Of a DNA stretch of 45,412 nt, positions 17,038-26,450 are shown piece after piece. The position numbers and the translations under genes are program-made. The stretch covers positions 1 to 45,412 of the forward strand of contig JAFXVR010000059.1 in assembly GCA_017534885.1 (NCBI GenBank). The letters are read 5' to 3'. The first letter of the stretch is position 1, and each line of letters opens with the position of its first letter. The DNA is from Clostridia bacterium. GTDB lineage: Bacteria; Bacillota; Clostridia; Christensenellales; Aristaeellaceae. The notes beneath the pieces were generated by a model. It was not told the origin of the DNA. It saw only the letters and a program-made list of their open reading frames with translations, and ran no database searches.

Positions 17038-18318
17038 ATGAAAAGCAATCAATCACTCAAGAACTACTATATTCTCTGGAGTACGCAGAGTCTGTCACAA
17101 CTGGGCAGTTCCATGACAGGTTTCGCACTGACCTTATGGCTGTATGAAAAAACGGGATCTGCTCTGAGCACTGCCGCACTAACCATCTGCACCTACGCGC
17201 CGTATGTGGCAATGAGCATTTTCGCCGGGGCACTCTCTGACAAGTACAGCAAAAAGAAAACCATGCTGGTGTGCGATGCTCTGGCAGCGCTTACCACTGT
17301 TTTTGTGTTTATCCTGTTCAAAAGCAATCTGCTGTCCGTATGGCATCTGTATGCCATCAACGTAGTTTCCGGACTGATGAACACAGTACAGCAGCCTGCA
17401 TCAGAGGTGGCATACACCCTGATTATTCCCAAAGAAGCCTATCAGAAGACGAGCGGCTATCAATCGCTGTCCAGGTCGCTGATTACGATTGGGAATCCGC
17501 TGCTGGCTTCAGCCCTGTATGGATTGGCTGGATTGGATGCGGTGATCATCGTGGATCTGGCTACTTTCGCTGTCGCGTTTCTGGCATTGCTGTTCTTTAT
17601 TCAACTATCTGAAAAAGACGATCAGGCCAGGAAAGAGGAAAACGTACTGAAGCTGGCCAAAGAAGGACTGCAATTTCTGAAGGAACACCGGCTGGTGCTG
17701 GATGTGATCCTGTTTATGTCGGGTGTTAATCTGATCGCATCGGCATTTGATGCGGTATTGCCTGCATTGGTAATCCCCATCCATGGTAACAATGTGCTGG
17801 GAATTGTGACTTCCTGCTCTGGTGTCGCCATGGCGCTGGGAAGCTTGCTGGTTGCTATGATGCCTAAACCGAAGAACCGGGTTCGTGTCATTTATCTGAC
17901 CATGTTGTTCTCTCTGGGAACGGAAAATTTCCTGCTGGCTTTCTCGAGGAACCCTGTACTCTGGTGCCTGGGGCAAATTATCGGATGGATGCTGGTTCCC
18001 GTGATGGCAGCTAATCAGAATGTCATTATACGCACCAGCATCCCGGTTGCCCTGCAAGGCCGGGTCTACGCCTGCCGTAACACACTGCAGTTCTTTACCA
18101 TTCCGATCGGGCTGGCAGTTGGAGGATTCATGGTAGACCATGTCTGCGAACCGTTTATGGGTGCACGAAAGGCCGGCAGTTTGCTTACTTCGCTTTTCGG
18201 CAGTGGAAAAGGTTCAGGCGCGTCTCTGATGATGTTTTTGTTGGGAGCGGCCGGGATTCTTTGGTGTCTTGCCGCAGGAAAACGCCTGAACCAATACGGC
18301 TTCACAGAGGAAATCTGA
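17038..18318 (+). CDS. MFS efflux transporter, Mef/macrolide-efflux-like
   Basis: A 426-residue membrane protein of the major facilitator superfamily. The ATG at 17038 is chosen because AAAGGAGC lies 7 nt upstream; the frame further upstream is leader sequence. About 12 hydrophobic segments are visible. The family's A-type motif appears as GALSDKYSKKKTMLVCDALAA after TM2. The start LWSTQSLSQLGSSMTGFALTLW and the motif RVYACRNTLQFFTIPIG are typical of the MFS_3 group containing Mef macrolide-efflux proteins. Substrate cannot be set from sequence, but antibiotic export is the natural first guess. The gene has its own leader attenuator and terminator and sits between two phage tail gene remnants, so it looks like a moron cassette. 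Its base composition is more AT-rich than the flanking phage genes. Confidence 0.85.
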   Translation: MKSNQSLKNYYILWSTQSLSQLGSSMTGFALTLWLYEKTGSALSTAALTICTYAPYVAMSIFAGALSDKYSKKKTMLVCDALAALTTVFVFILFKSNLLSVWHLYAINVVSGLMNTVQQPASEVAYTLIIPKEAYQKTSGYQSLSRSLITIGNPLLASALYGLAGLDAVIIVDLATFAVAFLALLFFIQLSEKDDQARKEENVLKLAKEGLQFLKEHRLVLDVILFMSGVNLIASAFDAVLPALVIPIHGNNVLGIVTSCSGVAMALGSLLVAMMPKPKNRVRVIYLTMLFSLGTENFLLAFSRNPVLWCLGQIIGWMLVPVMAANQNVIIRTSIPVALQGRVYACRNTLQFFTIPIGLAVGGFMVDHVCEPFMGARKAGSLLTSLFGSGKGSGASLMMFLLGAAGILWCLAAGKRLNQYGFTEEI

Positions 18319-18395
18319 TTGAATAGGAAAGCCGGAAGTTAATCTGCCTAAGAACTTTTGTATATATGAATTTCCGAATCGAATAAGACCGTTCA

Positions 18396-18425
18396 GCGTC
18401 GTTCATAGCGAACGGCGCTTTCTTT
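18396..18425 (+). terminator. Terminator of the MFS gene
   Basis: GCGTCGTTC (18396-18404) pairs with GAACGGCGC (18410-18418), with one G-U pair, followed by TTTCTTT. It closes the MFS cassette before phage sequence resumes. The rest of 18319-18452 shows no gene. Confidence 0.75.
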
Positions 18426-18452
18426 ATCCCCAGCGGGAGGAGGTGACCGCCC

Positions 18453-20088
18453 ACGATCTGTATCTATGAAGCCAACGAAACTGACTGGCGCGGCAATGGC
18501 CTGTGCATCCTCCAGCCATCCTCCTGCACCGTATCAGAGATCGCGGGTGGTGACTTCAGCCTGACGCTGGTCCTTCCCATCACGGAGGACCTGCGGTGGA
18601 AAGAACTGCAGGAAGAGCGGTTCATCAAAGCGCCTGTCCCGGCATATAAGCCGCTGGAGGATGACGGAACGGTCATCGTCCCGGCAGAACAGTCCACCGA
18701 GCAGTGCTTCCGCATTTATTCTGTCAGCGTGGACACCGCCAACCATGAAGTGACCGTGGAGGCGCGGCATATCAGCTATGATTTCATGGGCAATATGTGC
18801 GGCAGGCTGTACATCCAGGTCGGTACGTATGTGGTGAATGCTATCACAAAAATGCGTGAGGCGCTGATGTCCCCGGATAGCCGCATACTGGCTACCAATA
18901 TCGCCCGCAGGGTCAGCCTGGGCGACCGCAGCTTTGTCAATCCCATTAAGTACCTGCTTGACCCGGATATCGGACTGGTGCAACGCTCACGGGCCAGGTT
19001 GGTGCGGAACAACGCAGGTTTTTATCTGCTGGACAACGATGATCCGCCAGACCGGGGATATGAGATCGTCTACGGCAAGAACATGACGGGCATCTCCTGG
19101 AGCAAGAGCACGGACGGTGTGGTCACCTGAATCGTTCCTATCGGCGAGGACGCGGACGGGCGCAGGATGCTCCTGCCGGAACAGTGGATCGACAGCCCGC
19201 ATATCGGCGAGTACCCCGTGATCCATACCGGGACGCTGACAGTGTCGGATGCAAAAGAAGTCGTTGTAGAAGAAAGCGGTGATGAGGAGTCCGAGGACAC
19301 GCCCGCGTCCGATGTCGAACCCTTCACCAAAGAGCAGTGCTATGAGCTGATGCGCCAGGCGGCAGCGGATGAGTTTGCCAAGGGCTGTGATATGCCTGAC
19401 CTGACACTGGATATTGACTTCATCCACATCGGCGACACCGAGGAATACAGGCAGTACCGGAATCTGGAGCGCGTTTTTCTGTATGACCTGGTGCGCATCC
19501 GGCATGCACCGACAGGCTTTGTGGCTAAGGCGCAGGTGTCAGGCTATGAATGGGATGCTCTGACGAAGCGCTACAAGAGCATCACGGTCGGCAACGTGTT
19601 TGCCGTGGAAAGCAGCGCTGTGGCAGGATACCAGTTGTCGGAAGGCGCGGTGACGGCGACGAAGATCGCGCCGGGTTCCGTGTCCGGCAGCAGCCTGCGT
19701 GAACTGTCTGTCACCAACGGGAAGATTGCGCATGCAGCCATTGGCACGGCGAACATCCAGGACGTAGCCATCACCCGCGCGCAAATCGCTGACGCAGCGG
19801 TCGGTACTGCGCAGATCGGGCAGGCGGCTATCACTCAGGCGCTCATCGGTGCGGAGGCAGTGGGCACTACACAGATTGCCGACGGCTCCATTACCGATGC
19901 AAAAATAGTGGAGCTGACGGCGAACAAGATCAATGCGGGGACGCTGTCTGTTGAGCGGCTGGAGCTGGTCGGCTCCCATAATTCCGTGGTTTATGCCCTC
20001 AACAATTCTGGTGGCCTTGTTTCCCAGAATGTTGACTCCCTGGACGGCGACGTGCTGACGGAGCGGAGCATCACGGGAGATATGATAG
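18453..20088 (+). pseudogene. Phage tail-associated (Tal / prophage endopeptidase tail) protein, degraded
   Basis: GGAGGAGG sits at the right distance, but the start position carries ACG instead of ATG before ICIYEANETDW, and an in-frame TGA at 18444 rules out an earlier start. The reading frame is then intact to TGA 19128-19130, which replaces an Arg-type CGA codon in GVVT-x-IVPIGEDADG, and continues to about 20088. Recognisable are the N-terminal baseplate-hub-like part (FSLTLVLPITED, VEARHISYDF), the middle IVPIGEDADG region and a C-terminal heptad-like AxIG/ITxAxI repeat stalk (AAIGTANIQDVAITRAQIAD). The mutated start, internal stop and fusion into the next gene's leader make this a prophage relic. 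Confidence 0.85.
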
Positions 20089-20123
20089 TCCTAATCGATG
20101 CTTTACGCAAGGAGATGACAGAT

Positions 20124-21842
20124 ATGCCGAAGTTCATGACCTGGGCGATCATCCGGGCGCTCACGCTGAAGGGCAAGCGCAGCCTCAGGGATTTCCTGAC
20201 GAACTGTTCCCGCGCCAACGACCTGAGCCGCGAACTGCTGATGCAGATCGTGCGGGACAACAAGGACACGGAATACGGGAAACGGTACCATTTTGATCAA
20301 ATTCATTCCATTGAAGACTACAAGCGGCTTGTCCCCTTCAGCGGATACGACGATTACGCGCCCTATATCGAGCGCATGGTGGAGAAGGGCGAAAAGAACC
20401 TGATCACCGCATATCCCATCGTGCAGTACGCGGAGACCTCCGGCTCGGTGGGCGTTCCCAAGAAGATTCCTGTTTCCAGGCAGTCCATGAACATCTACAC
20501 GAAATACACGATCACCCGCGTGACCGCGCTGGCAGACGCATGGCACAGGGAGCACACCGGCAAACCGCTTCCCATCGGGCGCGGCTTCAACCAGCTGGAG
20601 ATCGTGGATCGGACGCTGCCGGACGGCACGCCTCTGGGCAACATTTCCGGCTCCGCGGCAAAATCCTACAAGTGGCTCTTCCCCTACTACCTCACCTCTC
20701 CTCTGCCCGTGCTCTATCCGAAGGGCTATATGCCCATGATGTATCTGAAGGTGCGCTTCTGTCTCGCCGACAGGGACACCACCTTCCTGTTCAGCGTGTT
20801 CATGACGAACCTCGTGGATATGATGAACTACATCAGGCGCAACTGGGAAATGCTCGTGGAGGATATCCGTACGGGCGCGTTCAATGATGAGGTGAAGATC
20901 GACGAGGAGACGAAAGCGGAGCTGATGAAGGTCACCCGCCCTGATCCGAAGCGCGCCGCCGAGCTTGAGGCTGAATTCAGAAAGGGGTTCGACACCCCCA
21001 TCATCCCGCGCATCTGACCCAAGATGTCCTTCATCAGCACCATCGGCACGGGCGGCTTTGCGGCCTATACGCGCGCAATGCGCTCCTTCTCCGGCGACGT
21101 CCCGATCGATTACCAGATCTACGGCGCGTCCGAGGCCATGATGGCGACGTGCACCCACATCGAAGAGCCGGCGTTTGCGCTCCTGTGCGACAGCTGCTTC
21201 TTTGAATTCCTCCCCGACGACGCACCTGCGGACTGCACGGAAACGCTGAACATTGATCAGCTCGAGGTCGGCAAGGAGTACGAGATCATCATCACCAATC
21301 TCTCCGGCTTCTACCGCTACCGCATCAAGGACGTGATCAAGGTTCTCGGCTATGAGGGAGAGAGCCCCAAAATCACCTTCTCCTACCGCAAGAGCCAGCT
21401 TCTCGATCTCGCGGGTGACAAGATCACGGAGAGCATGATGGACGAGGCGATCCGCCGCACGGGCGATGAACTGGGCGTCAACATCATCGACTACACCGTC
21501 TACCCGAACCGTGAAGACAGCCCCTCCCACTACGAGTTCCTGATCGAGCCCGAGAAGATGCTGGATCCCTCCAAGTGCGATGAGTATCTCCGCATTCTGG
21601 AGAAGCATCTGGGGGAAGTCAACCCTGTCTATAAGGAATGCGTCGACACCAACGAGATCGACCACGCCATTCTCTACCTTCAGCAGCAGCAGACTCATGC
21701 GCTCTGGCGCGATGTCCGCGTGCGCAAGGGCACATCCCTGAATCAGGTCAAGCCCGTCCGCGTGCTCGACACACCCATGAAGAAAAACTTCTTCTACCGG
21801 ATGCTTGAAAGGGCAAGGCAAGCATCCGACGCAGACAACTGA
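20124..21842 (+). pseudogene. GH3 auxin-responsive-promoter-family acyl-amido synthetase, interrupted by one TGA
   Basis: The ATG at 20124 has AAGGAG 9 nt upstream. The protein would be about 572 residues, normal for bacterial GH3-family (auxin-promoter type, not glycosidase) adenylate-forming enzymes. These activate carboxylic acids with ATP and conjugate them to amines. Visible motifs are the phosphate-binding YAETSGSVGVPKKIP (about residue 103), GNISGSAAKSYKW, YGASEAMMATC and FYRYRIKDVIKVLGYEGESP. At 21015-21017 a TGA sits where the family has Trp (PIIPRI-x-PKMSFISTIGTGGF), a single G-to-A change, and the frame is intact on both sides. It is either a recent pseudogene, a sequencing error or a readthrough case. 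An ATG at 21024 exists but would give only the C-terminal half. The open frame from the phage relic upstream is continuous with it by chance. Confidence 0.85.
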
Positions 21843-21912
21843 GGCCGATCTCTGATGCTGTCCGGGCTTTTCCCGGCTGATGGTCTGATCCTTCCGAAGA
21901 AACTTTCTCCTG

Positions 21913-24153
21913 TCAAGCCATCGCTTCTGCGCTGCCCGCACACACTGCCTCCCAGACGCATTCAAACCCATCCTTCAGGGTCAGACGGACAGGCCCGTCC
22001 GGGATGACACGCTGCATCCGGCGGTTCCAGATGGCCAGGTCGTCGGGCTTCAGACGCAGGGTGGCGGTGCGCGTTTCGCCGGGGGTGAGGGGGATGCGGG
22101 TGAAGGCCTTCAGCTCCAGCTCGCGGCGGGTGATGTCCCCGGAGAGACCGGTGAGGAACAGCAGGGGCACCGCTGCGCAGGGCGCTTCGGAGGGATTGCG
22201 TACGGTGAAGGACACGGCGGGGGCTTGCCCGGGCTCCTGCAGCAGCCGGACGTCGCTGTAGACAGGCTGATGATAGCCAATGCCCTGGCCGAAGGCGTAA
22301 AGCGCGCCTGCATGGCTGCGCGCGTCCACATAGGTGCGCACCCGGTCACTGCGCTTGGGATTGTAGAAAACAGGGAGCTCCGCGGCGCTGCAGGGCAGGG
22401 AGGCCGACAGCCTGCCCGAGGGCGGCGTCATGCCGGTCAGCACCTCGGCGATGGCCTGCCCGCCGTACGGGCCGGGGTAGAAGCAGACCATCAGCGCGTC
22501 TGTCTGCGCCGCGATGTCCGCGATGGCATAGGGCCTGCCGCAGATCAGCACGGTGATCAGCCGCCCGGCGATTCCTCGCACCGCGCTGAACAGGGCCTCC
22601 TGCGCGCCGGAAAGCCGCAGGGCGCTCAGGTCGACGCCCTCGCCGCAGTCCATGGCGGCGTCCGCTTCCCGGGCTTCGCCGTTGGCGTCAAATACTACCC
22701 GGGTGAAGCGACTGGAGGAGCCGCCTAAGGCAAGAATCACAGCGTCCGCCTGCGCGGCGTAAGACACGGCAAGATCGAAGTCTTCACCGTCCGTGACCAG
22801 CAGCTCCGCATCAGGGAGGCAGGTGGCCAGGCCGTCCGCGAGGGTGGAGCAGGCGGCGCGGTTCAGGGGCGGGGTGTAATCGCCCATCTGGGCATAGAGG
22901 TCATTGGCCTGAGGACCGATCAGCGCGATTCTCCGGCAGACTCCGGGGCTGAGCGGCAGGGCGCAGCCTTCGTTCTTCAGCAGCACCGCGCTTTCCCGGG
23001 CGAGCTGAAGGCTTTCCGGGGCTTCCTCCGGGGTGAGAACCAGGGGCTCCGCGTCCTCCGGCAGGTACGGATCGTCGAAGAGGCCGGAGGCAAACTTGAA
23101 GATCAGCACCCGCCGCACCGCCTCATCCAGCCGCTCCATGGGAATCAGCCCCTGCCGCACCGCCTCGTCCACCTGAGAGAAGGCCCTGTCCCACATGCCC
23201 ACATCCACGCCGGAATTCATGGCCAGGGTGGCGGAGCGCAGGCTGCTCCCAGTCATGGCGTCCAGACGGTCCACCGCGCAGCCGTCCGCCATCACGAAGC
23301 CCTCAAAGCCGAACTCACCGCGCAGCACGTCCTTCAGCAGCCACTCGTTGGCATGGCAGGGCAGGCCGTCGATCTCATTGTAGGCCGCCATCACGCCCAT
23401 TGCGCCGGCCTTCACGGCGGCTTCCGCGGCGGGCAGGTGAATTTCCCGCAGCTCCCGCTCGCCGATCCGGGCGGGGCTTGCGTTTTTGCCGCCGGTGGTT
23501 TCGCCCTGGGCGCAGAAATGCTTGGCCACCACCCCGACGCCCTCCGCTGCCATGCCCTGAACCAGCGCCTCGGCCATGCGGCTGCTGAGGCAGGGATCTT
23601 CGCCGAAGCACTCCTCGCTGCGGCCCCAGCGCGGATCGCGCAGAATGTCCAGCAGGGAGGCGTTGCTCAGCCGGATGCCGAAGGAACGTTCCTGCCGGGC
23701 ACAGCGGGAAGCGGCCTTCCGGTACAGCTCAGGGTCGAAGGTGCAGCCCACGGCCAGGTTGACCGGCAGCAAATAGGCGTCCAGCGCCTGGTGCCCGTGG
23801 GAGTATTCCGCGGTCACCACCAGCGGAATGCCGAAGCGGGAGTGCTCAATGGTATAGTGCTGCACCAGATTGTAAGCGCGGACGGCGTTTTGGCCGTACA
23901 GCCCGTTCTGCCGGGTTCTCCCGGACCAGGGGTCGGCCCGGAACAGGCCGTACAGAAAGCCCAGACCTCCGAGACGCCGGGTTTCCGCCTGAAAATCCTC
24001 CGCCAGAACGAGCTGATCGCCTTCCCGCATCACAGTGTTGAAGCCGTACAGCTGCTGATGCACCTGGCCCGCCTTTTCCTCAAGGGTCATCCGGGCGCAG
24101 AGGTCGCGGGCCCGCGCTTCAGGCGGGAGCTGGCGGTCGAGATACGCTTCCAT
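21913..24153 (-). CDS. Glycoside hydrolase family 3 protein (beta-glucosidase-like)
   Basis: A 746-residue protein with an ATG preceded by GGGAGGT. There is no signal peptide, so it is cytoplasmic. The N-terminal TIM barrel (about 20-320) shows MTLEEKAGQVHQ, FGIPLVVTAEYSHG, RDPRWGRSEECFGEDP, VVAKHF and FGFEGFVMADGCAVDRL; Asp in MADG is the expected nucleophile. The alpha/beta sandwich (about 370-590) has ARESAVLLKNEGCALPLSP and IALIGPQANDL, and a fibronectin-like C-terminal domain begins near FTVRNPSEAP. The family removes terminal beta-linked sugars. The KH(F)CAQGETTGGKN loop departs from the KHFxGHG form of NagZ-type enzymes, so beta-glucosidase or beta-xylosidase activity is more likely than N-acetylglucosaminidase. 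It is divergently transcribed from the regulator at 24412 with paired promoters, which suggests joint control. Confidence 0.9.
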   Translation of the reverse strand: MEAYLDRQLPPEARARDLCARMTLEEKAGQVHQQLYGFNTVMREGDQLVLAEDFQAETRRLGGLGFLYGLFRADPWSGRTRQNGLYGQNAVRAYNLVQHYTIEHSRFGIPLVVTAEYSHGHQALDAYLLPVNLAVGCTFDPELYRKAASRCARQERSFGIRLSNASLLDILRDPRWGRSEECFGEDPCLSSRMAEALVQGMAAEGVGVVAKHFCAQGETTGGKNASPARIGERELREIHLPAAEAAVKAGAMGVMAAYNEIDGLPCHANEWLLKDVLRGEFGFEGFVMADGCAVDRLDAMTGSSLRSATLAMNSGVDVGMWDRAFSQVDEAVRQGLIPMERLDEAVRRVLIFKFASGLFDDPYLPEDAEPLVLTPEEAPESLQLARESAVLLKNEGCALPLSPGVCRRIALIGPQANDLYAQMGDYTPPLNRAACSTLADGLATCLPDAELLVTDGEDFDLAVSYAAQADAVILALGGSSSRFTRVVFDANGEAREADAAMDCGEGVDLSALRLSGAQEALFSAVRGIAGRLITVLICGRPYAIADIAAQTDALMVCFYPGPYGGQAIAEVLTGMTPPSGRLSASLPCSAAELPVFYNPKRSDRVRTYVDARSHAGALYAFGQGIGYHQPVYSDVRLLQEPGQAPAVSFTVRNPSEAPCAAVPLLFLTGLSGDITRRELELKAFTRIPLTPGETRTATLRLKPDDLAIWNRRMQRVIPDGPVRLTLKDGFECVWEAVCAGSAEAMA

Positions 24154-24279
24154 ACGCTGAGACCTCCCTCATGTTTTTGCCGCAGACACAGCCGCGTCGG
24201 GGTGGATGCGGACAATCCGTCTGCAAATCCCGGCGTCAGCACCGTTTAAAAAGGATGATTCAAACAAAAAGTTAGTCTT

Positions 24280-24308
24280 ATTATATGCGGTATAACCGTT
24301 ATTGTCAA
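24280..24308 (-). promoter_or_regulatory. Promoter of the GH3 glycosidase gene
   Basis: On the minus strand TTGACA (24303-24308), a 17-bp spacer and TATAAT (24280-24285) are a full consensus sigma-A promoter. An imperfect dyad CGGT-ATA-ACCG (24288-24298) lies in the spacer and could be an operator. Confidence 0.88.
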
Positions 24309-24319
24309 TCCGGAAACGC

Positions 24320-24348
24320 TTGACATTATATTTTTTTAGGTTTATAAT
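24320..24348 (+). promoter_or_regulatory. Promoter of the YheO-like regulator gene
   Basis: TTGACA (24320-24325), a 17-bp T-rich spacer and TATAAT (24343-24348) are again full consensus. The two -35 boxes of the divergent pair are only 11 bp apart, so one bound regulator could affect both. Confidence 0.88.
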
Positions 24349-24411
24349 CTATAAAATGACGTCTGACCCTGCACAGGCGGCGCTCAGAGGCAGAAAGGAG
24401 AGACGATCCGT

Positions 24412-25080
24412 ATGAAACGGATTGAGGATGAAGCTGATCTGCTCCGCCAGGTAATCAGCCTGATCGCGAATCAGTTTGGCACCAACTGCGAGGTGGTGCT
24501 TCACGATCTGACCCGGGACTACGCCCACACGATTGTGGACATCCGGAACGGGCATATCACCCATCGCACGATAGGAGACTGCGGCAGCAACCTGGGCCTG
24601 GAGGTGCTGCGCGGTACGGTGGAGGACGGCGACCGCTTCAACTATGTGACCACCACCGCCGACGGCAAGATCCTCAAATCGTCCTCCATCTACCTGAAGG
24701 ATGACGAGGGCCGGGTGATCGGCTCCATCTGCGTGAATTACGACATCACGAAAACCGTGCAGATGGAGGGCTTCCTGCGGCAGTTCAACCAGTATGACGT
24801 GCACCAGGAGGAGGTCTTCGCCAACGACATCAACAGCCTGCTGGAGTACCTCATCGCCCAGGGGAGCAGCGCGATCGGCAAGCAGCCCGCTGAGATGAAC
24901 AAGGCGGAGCGCATCCGTTTTGTCGCCTTCCTGGACAGCAAGGGCGCCTTCATGATCACCCATTCCAGCGAGCGCATCTGCAAGCTGCTGGGCGTCAGCA
25001 AGTTCACCTTCTACAGCTATCTGGAGGCAGCGCGCAATCAGGCCGGAGAGAAGGACGACTCTTCGGAGGACAGCGCCTGA
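24412..25080 (+). CDS. YheO/DauR-like PAS-HTH transcriptional regulator
   Basis: A 222-residue protein with GAAAGGAGA upstream of its ATG. Residues about 8-120 form a YheO-like PAS domain (IANQFGTNCEVVLHDLTRDY, IGSICVNYDITK). The C-terminal about 60 residues are the HTH_22-type DNA-binding part (FLDSKGAFMITHSSERICKL, LGVSKFTFYSYLEAA). A relative, DauR of Pseudomonas, controls D-arginine catabolism, and many homologues sit beside D-amino-acid or imine genes. Here the next gene, 8 bp downstream, encodes a D-threonine aldolase / D-serine dehydratase-like enzyme, consistent with a D-amino acid or related signal. It probably regulates the divergent GH3 gene, its own operon and perhaps the importer operon at 26451; the last point is inference. 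Confidence 0.88.
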   Translation: MKRIEDEADLLRQVISLIANQFGTNCEVVLHDLTRDYAHTIVDIRNGHITHRTIGDCGSNLGLEVLRGTVEDGDRFNYVTTTADGKILKSSSIYLKDDEGRVIGSICVNYDITKTVQMEGFLRQFNQYDVHQEEVFANDINSLLEYLIAQGSSAIGKQPAEMNKAERIRFVAFLDSKGAFMITHSSERICKLLGVSKFTFYSYLEAARNQAGEKDDSSEDSA

Positions 25081-25088
25081 AACGCAGT

Positions 25089-26198
25089 ATGGATGAAAGC
25101 TATCGCCTATCCGATCCCTCAGACATCATCTCCCCTGCCCTGATCTGCTATCCGGAGAAGATCCGCCGGAACATCGCCCGCATGACGGAGATGGCCGGCG
25201 GTTCTGCGCGGCTCTGGCCTCATGTGAAAACCTACAAGTGCGCTGAGGTCGTGCGGATGCTCATGGAGGCGGGCATCCGCTTTTTCAAGTGTGCGACCAT
25301 CGCGGAGGCGGAAATGTGCGCGGTCTGCGGCGCGGAGCGGGTGGCTTTGGCTTATCCGCTGGTGGGGCCCAATATCCGGCGCTTTGTCAGCCTTTGCGCA
25401 GCTTTCCCCGGGACGGACTTTTTTGCGATCGGGGATGACGAAGGGCAGCTCGCCCTGCTGGCGGAAGCGGCGGAAGCGGCCGGGATCACGGTCCAATACC
25501 TGATCGATATCGATACCGGGCTCCACCGCACAGGCGTTGTCCCGGAGAGGGCGCCGGCCCTTGCGGAAGCGCTGAAAGAGCGGATGGGGCTTCGGCTGCG
25601 CGGCTTTCACGTGTATGACGGCCAGCACCACGAGGCCTCCGCGGAAATCCGCCGCCGCGCCGTGACCGCGGAAAGCGGGAAAGTGGCCGCCGCCCGGGAA
25701 ATCCTCAGGGAGCGGGGCTTTGATATGGATATTGTGCTGGCCGGGGGCACGCCCACCTTCCCCTACCACCTGCAGTCGGACTGCTTCCTCTCCCCGGGCA
25801 CCTGTGTGATTCAGGATGCGGGCTACGGCAGCACCTATGCCGACCTGCCCTTTGAGCCTGCCGCAGCGGTGCTGACGCGGGTGGTCAGCCATCCTGGGGA
25901 GGGCCTGTTCACCCTCGATCTGGGCTGCAAGGCGGTGGCATCCGACCCGCCGTTGCCCCGGGCGGTGGTGCTGGGCTATGAGGACTGCGAGACCGTGATG
26001 CACAACGAGGAGCATCTGGTGCTGCGCCTGCCCAAGGGGGAGGAGGACAGGCGGCCCGCCATCGGCGAGGCGCTGTACGCCCTGCCCTGGCACATATGCC
26101 CCACCACCCTGCTTTACCCGGAAATCCTTGCCGTGGAAGCAGGGCGTGTCGTCGGGCACTGGCCGGTGACCGCCCGGGACAGAAAGCTGACCATCTGA
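25089..26198 (+). CDS. D-threonine aldolase / D-serine dehydratase family PLP enzyme
   Basis: A 369-residue protein of the fold-III (alanine-racemase-like) PLP family. The PLP lysine is Lys47 in WPHVKTYKC, matching the family RPHxKTHK. The barrel shows FFKCATIAEAEM, YLIDIDTGLHRTGV, GFHVYDGQHH and VLAGGTPTFPYH. The C-terminal metal site typical of D-serine dehydratase and D-threonine aldolase is present as His335 and Cys337 in PWHICPTTLLYPE. Expected chemistry is cleavage of D-threonine-type beta-hydroxy amino acids to glycine plus aldehyde, or deamination of D-serine through an enamine. The gene is 8 bp from the regulator, so it is co-transcribed, and a terminator follows. Which of the two reactions occurs is not decidable by eye. 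Confidence 0.87.
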   Translation: MDESYRLSDPSDIISPALICYPEKIRRNIARMTEMAGGSARLWPHVKTYKCAEVVRMLMEAGIRFFKCATIAEAEMCAVCGAERVALAYPLVGPNIRRFVSLCAAFPGTDFFAIGDDEGQLALLAEAAEAAGITVQYLIDIDTGLHRTGVVPERAPALAEALKERMGLRLRGFHVYDGQHHEASAEIRRRAVTAESGKVAAAREILRERGFDMDIVLAGGTPTFPYHLQSDCFLSPGTCVIQDAGYGSTYADLPFEPAAAVLTRVVSHPGEGLFTLDLGCKAVASDPPLPRAVVLGYEDCETVMHNEEHLVLRLPKGEEDRRPAIGEALYALPWHICPTTLLYPEILAVEAGRVVGHWPVTARDRKLTI

Positions 26199-26213
26199 AC
26201 AAGCGATACTCTC

Positions 26214-26236
26214 AGCCGCCGCTGCGCGGCTTTTTT
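26214..26236 (+). terminator. Terminator after the PLP enzyme gene
   Basis: AGCCGC (26214-26219) pairs with GCGGCT (26226-26231) across a 6-nt loop, followed by TTTTTG. It separates the regulator/enzyme pair from the importer operon. Confidence 0.8.
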
Positions 26237-26324
26237 GCTGTCCCGCCGCCGTCTGTGACGGATTCAGCACAGAAACCTAACAGAATTTTAGTATGAATCA
26301 CCAAAAACAAATTCAGATTTGCTA

Positions 26325-26353
26325 TTGACAAGGTATAATCTGTGTGTTATATT
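26325..26353 (+). promoter_or_regulatory. Promoter of the importer/glycosidase operon
   Basis: TTGACA (26325-26330), a 17-bp spacer and TATATT (26348-26353) lie about 97 bp upstream of the binding-protein start. The leader between shows no obvious terminator. An internal TATAAT at 26334 is too close to the -35 box to be the one used. Confidence 0.8.
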
Positions 26354-26450
26354 GACCGTAGAACACATGACAGAGCGATACCGGCCGCCTGGCATGTTCT
26401 GACAAAATGTTAGACCGGAGCACAAAACAGCAGACAGAGGAGGAACTCAC

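Noticed and set aside
19128..21017. TGA read as a sense codon (recoding)
   Set aside because: The TGA at 19128 replaces an Arg position and the one at 21015 a Trp position. Many intact genes here end in TGA, so ordinary nonsense mutations are simpler.
19167..21017. A genuine phage tail / GH3 fusion protein
   Set aside because: The GH3 part has its own ribosome site and ATG at 20124, and phage similarity ends near 20088; the continuous frame across the junction looks accidental.
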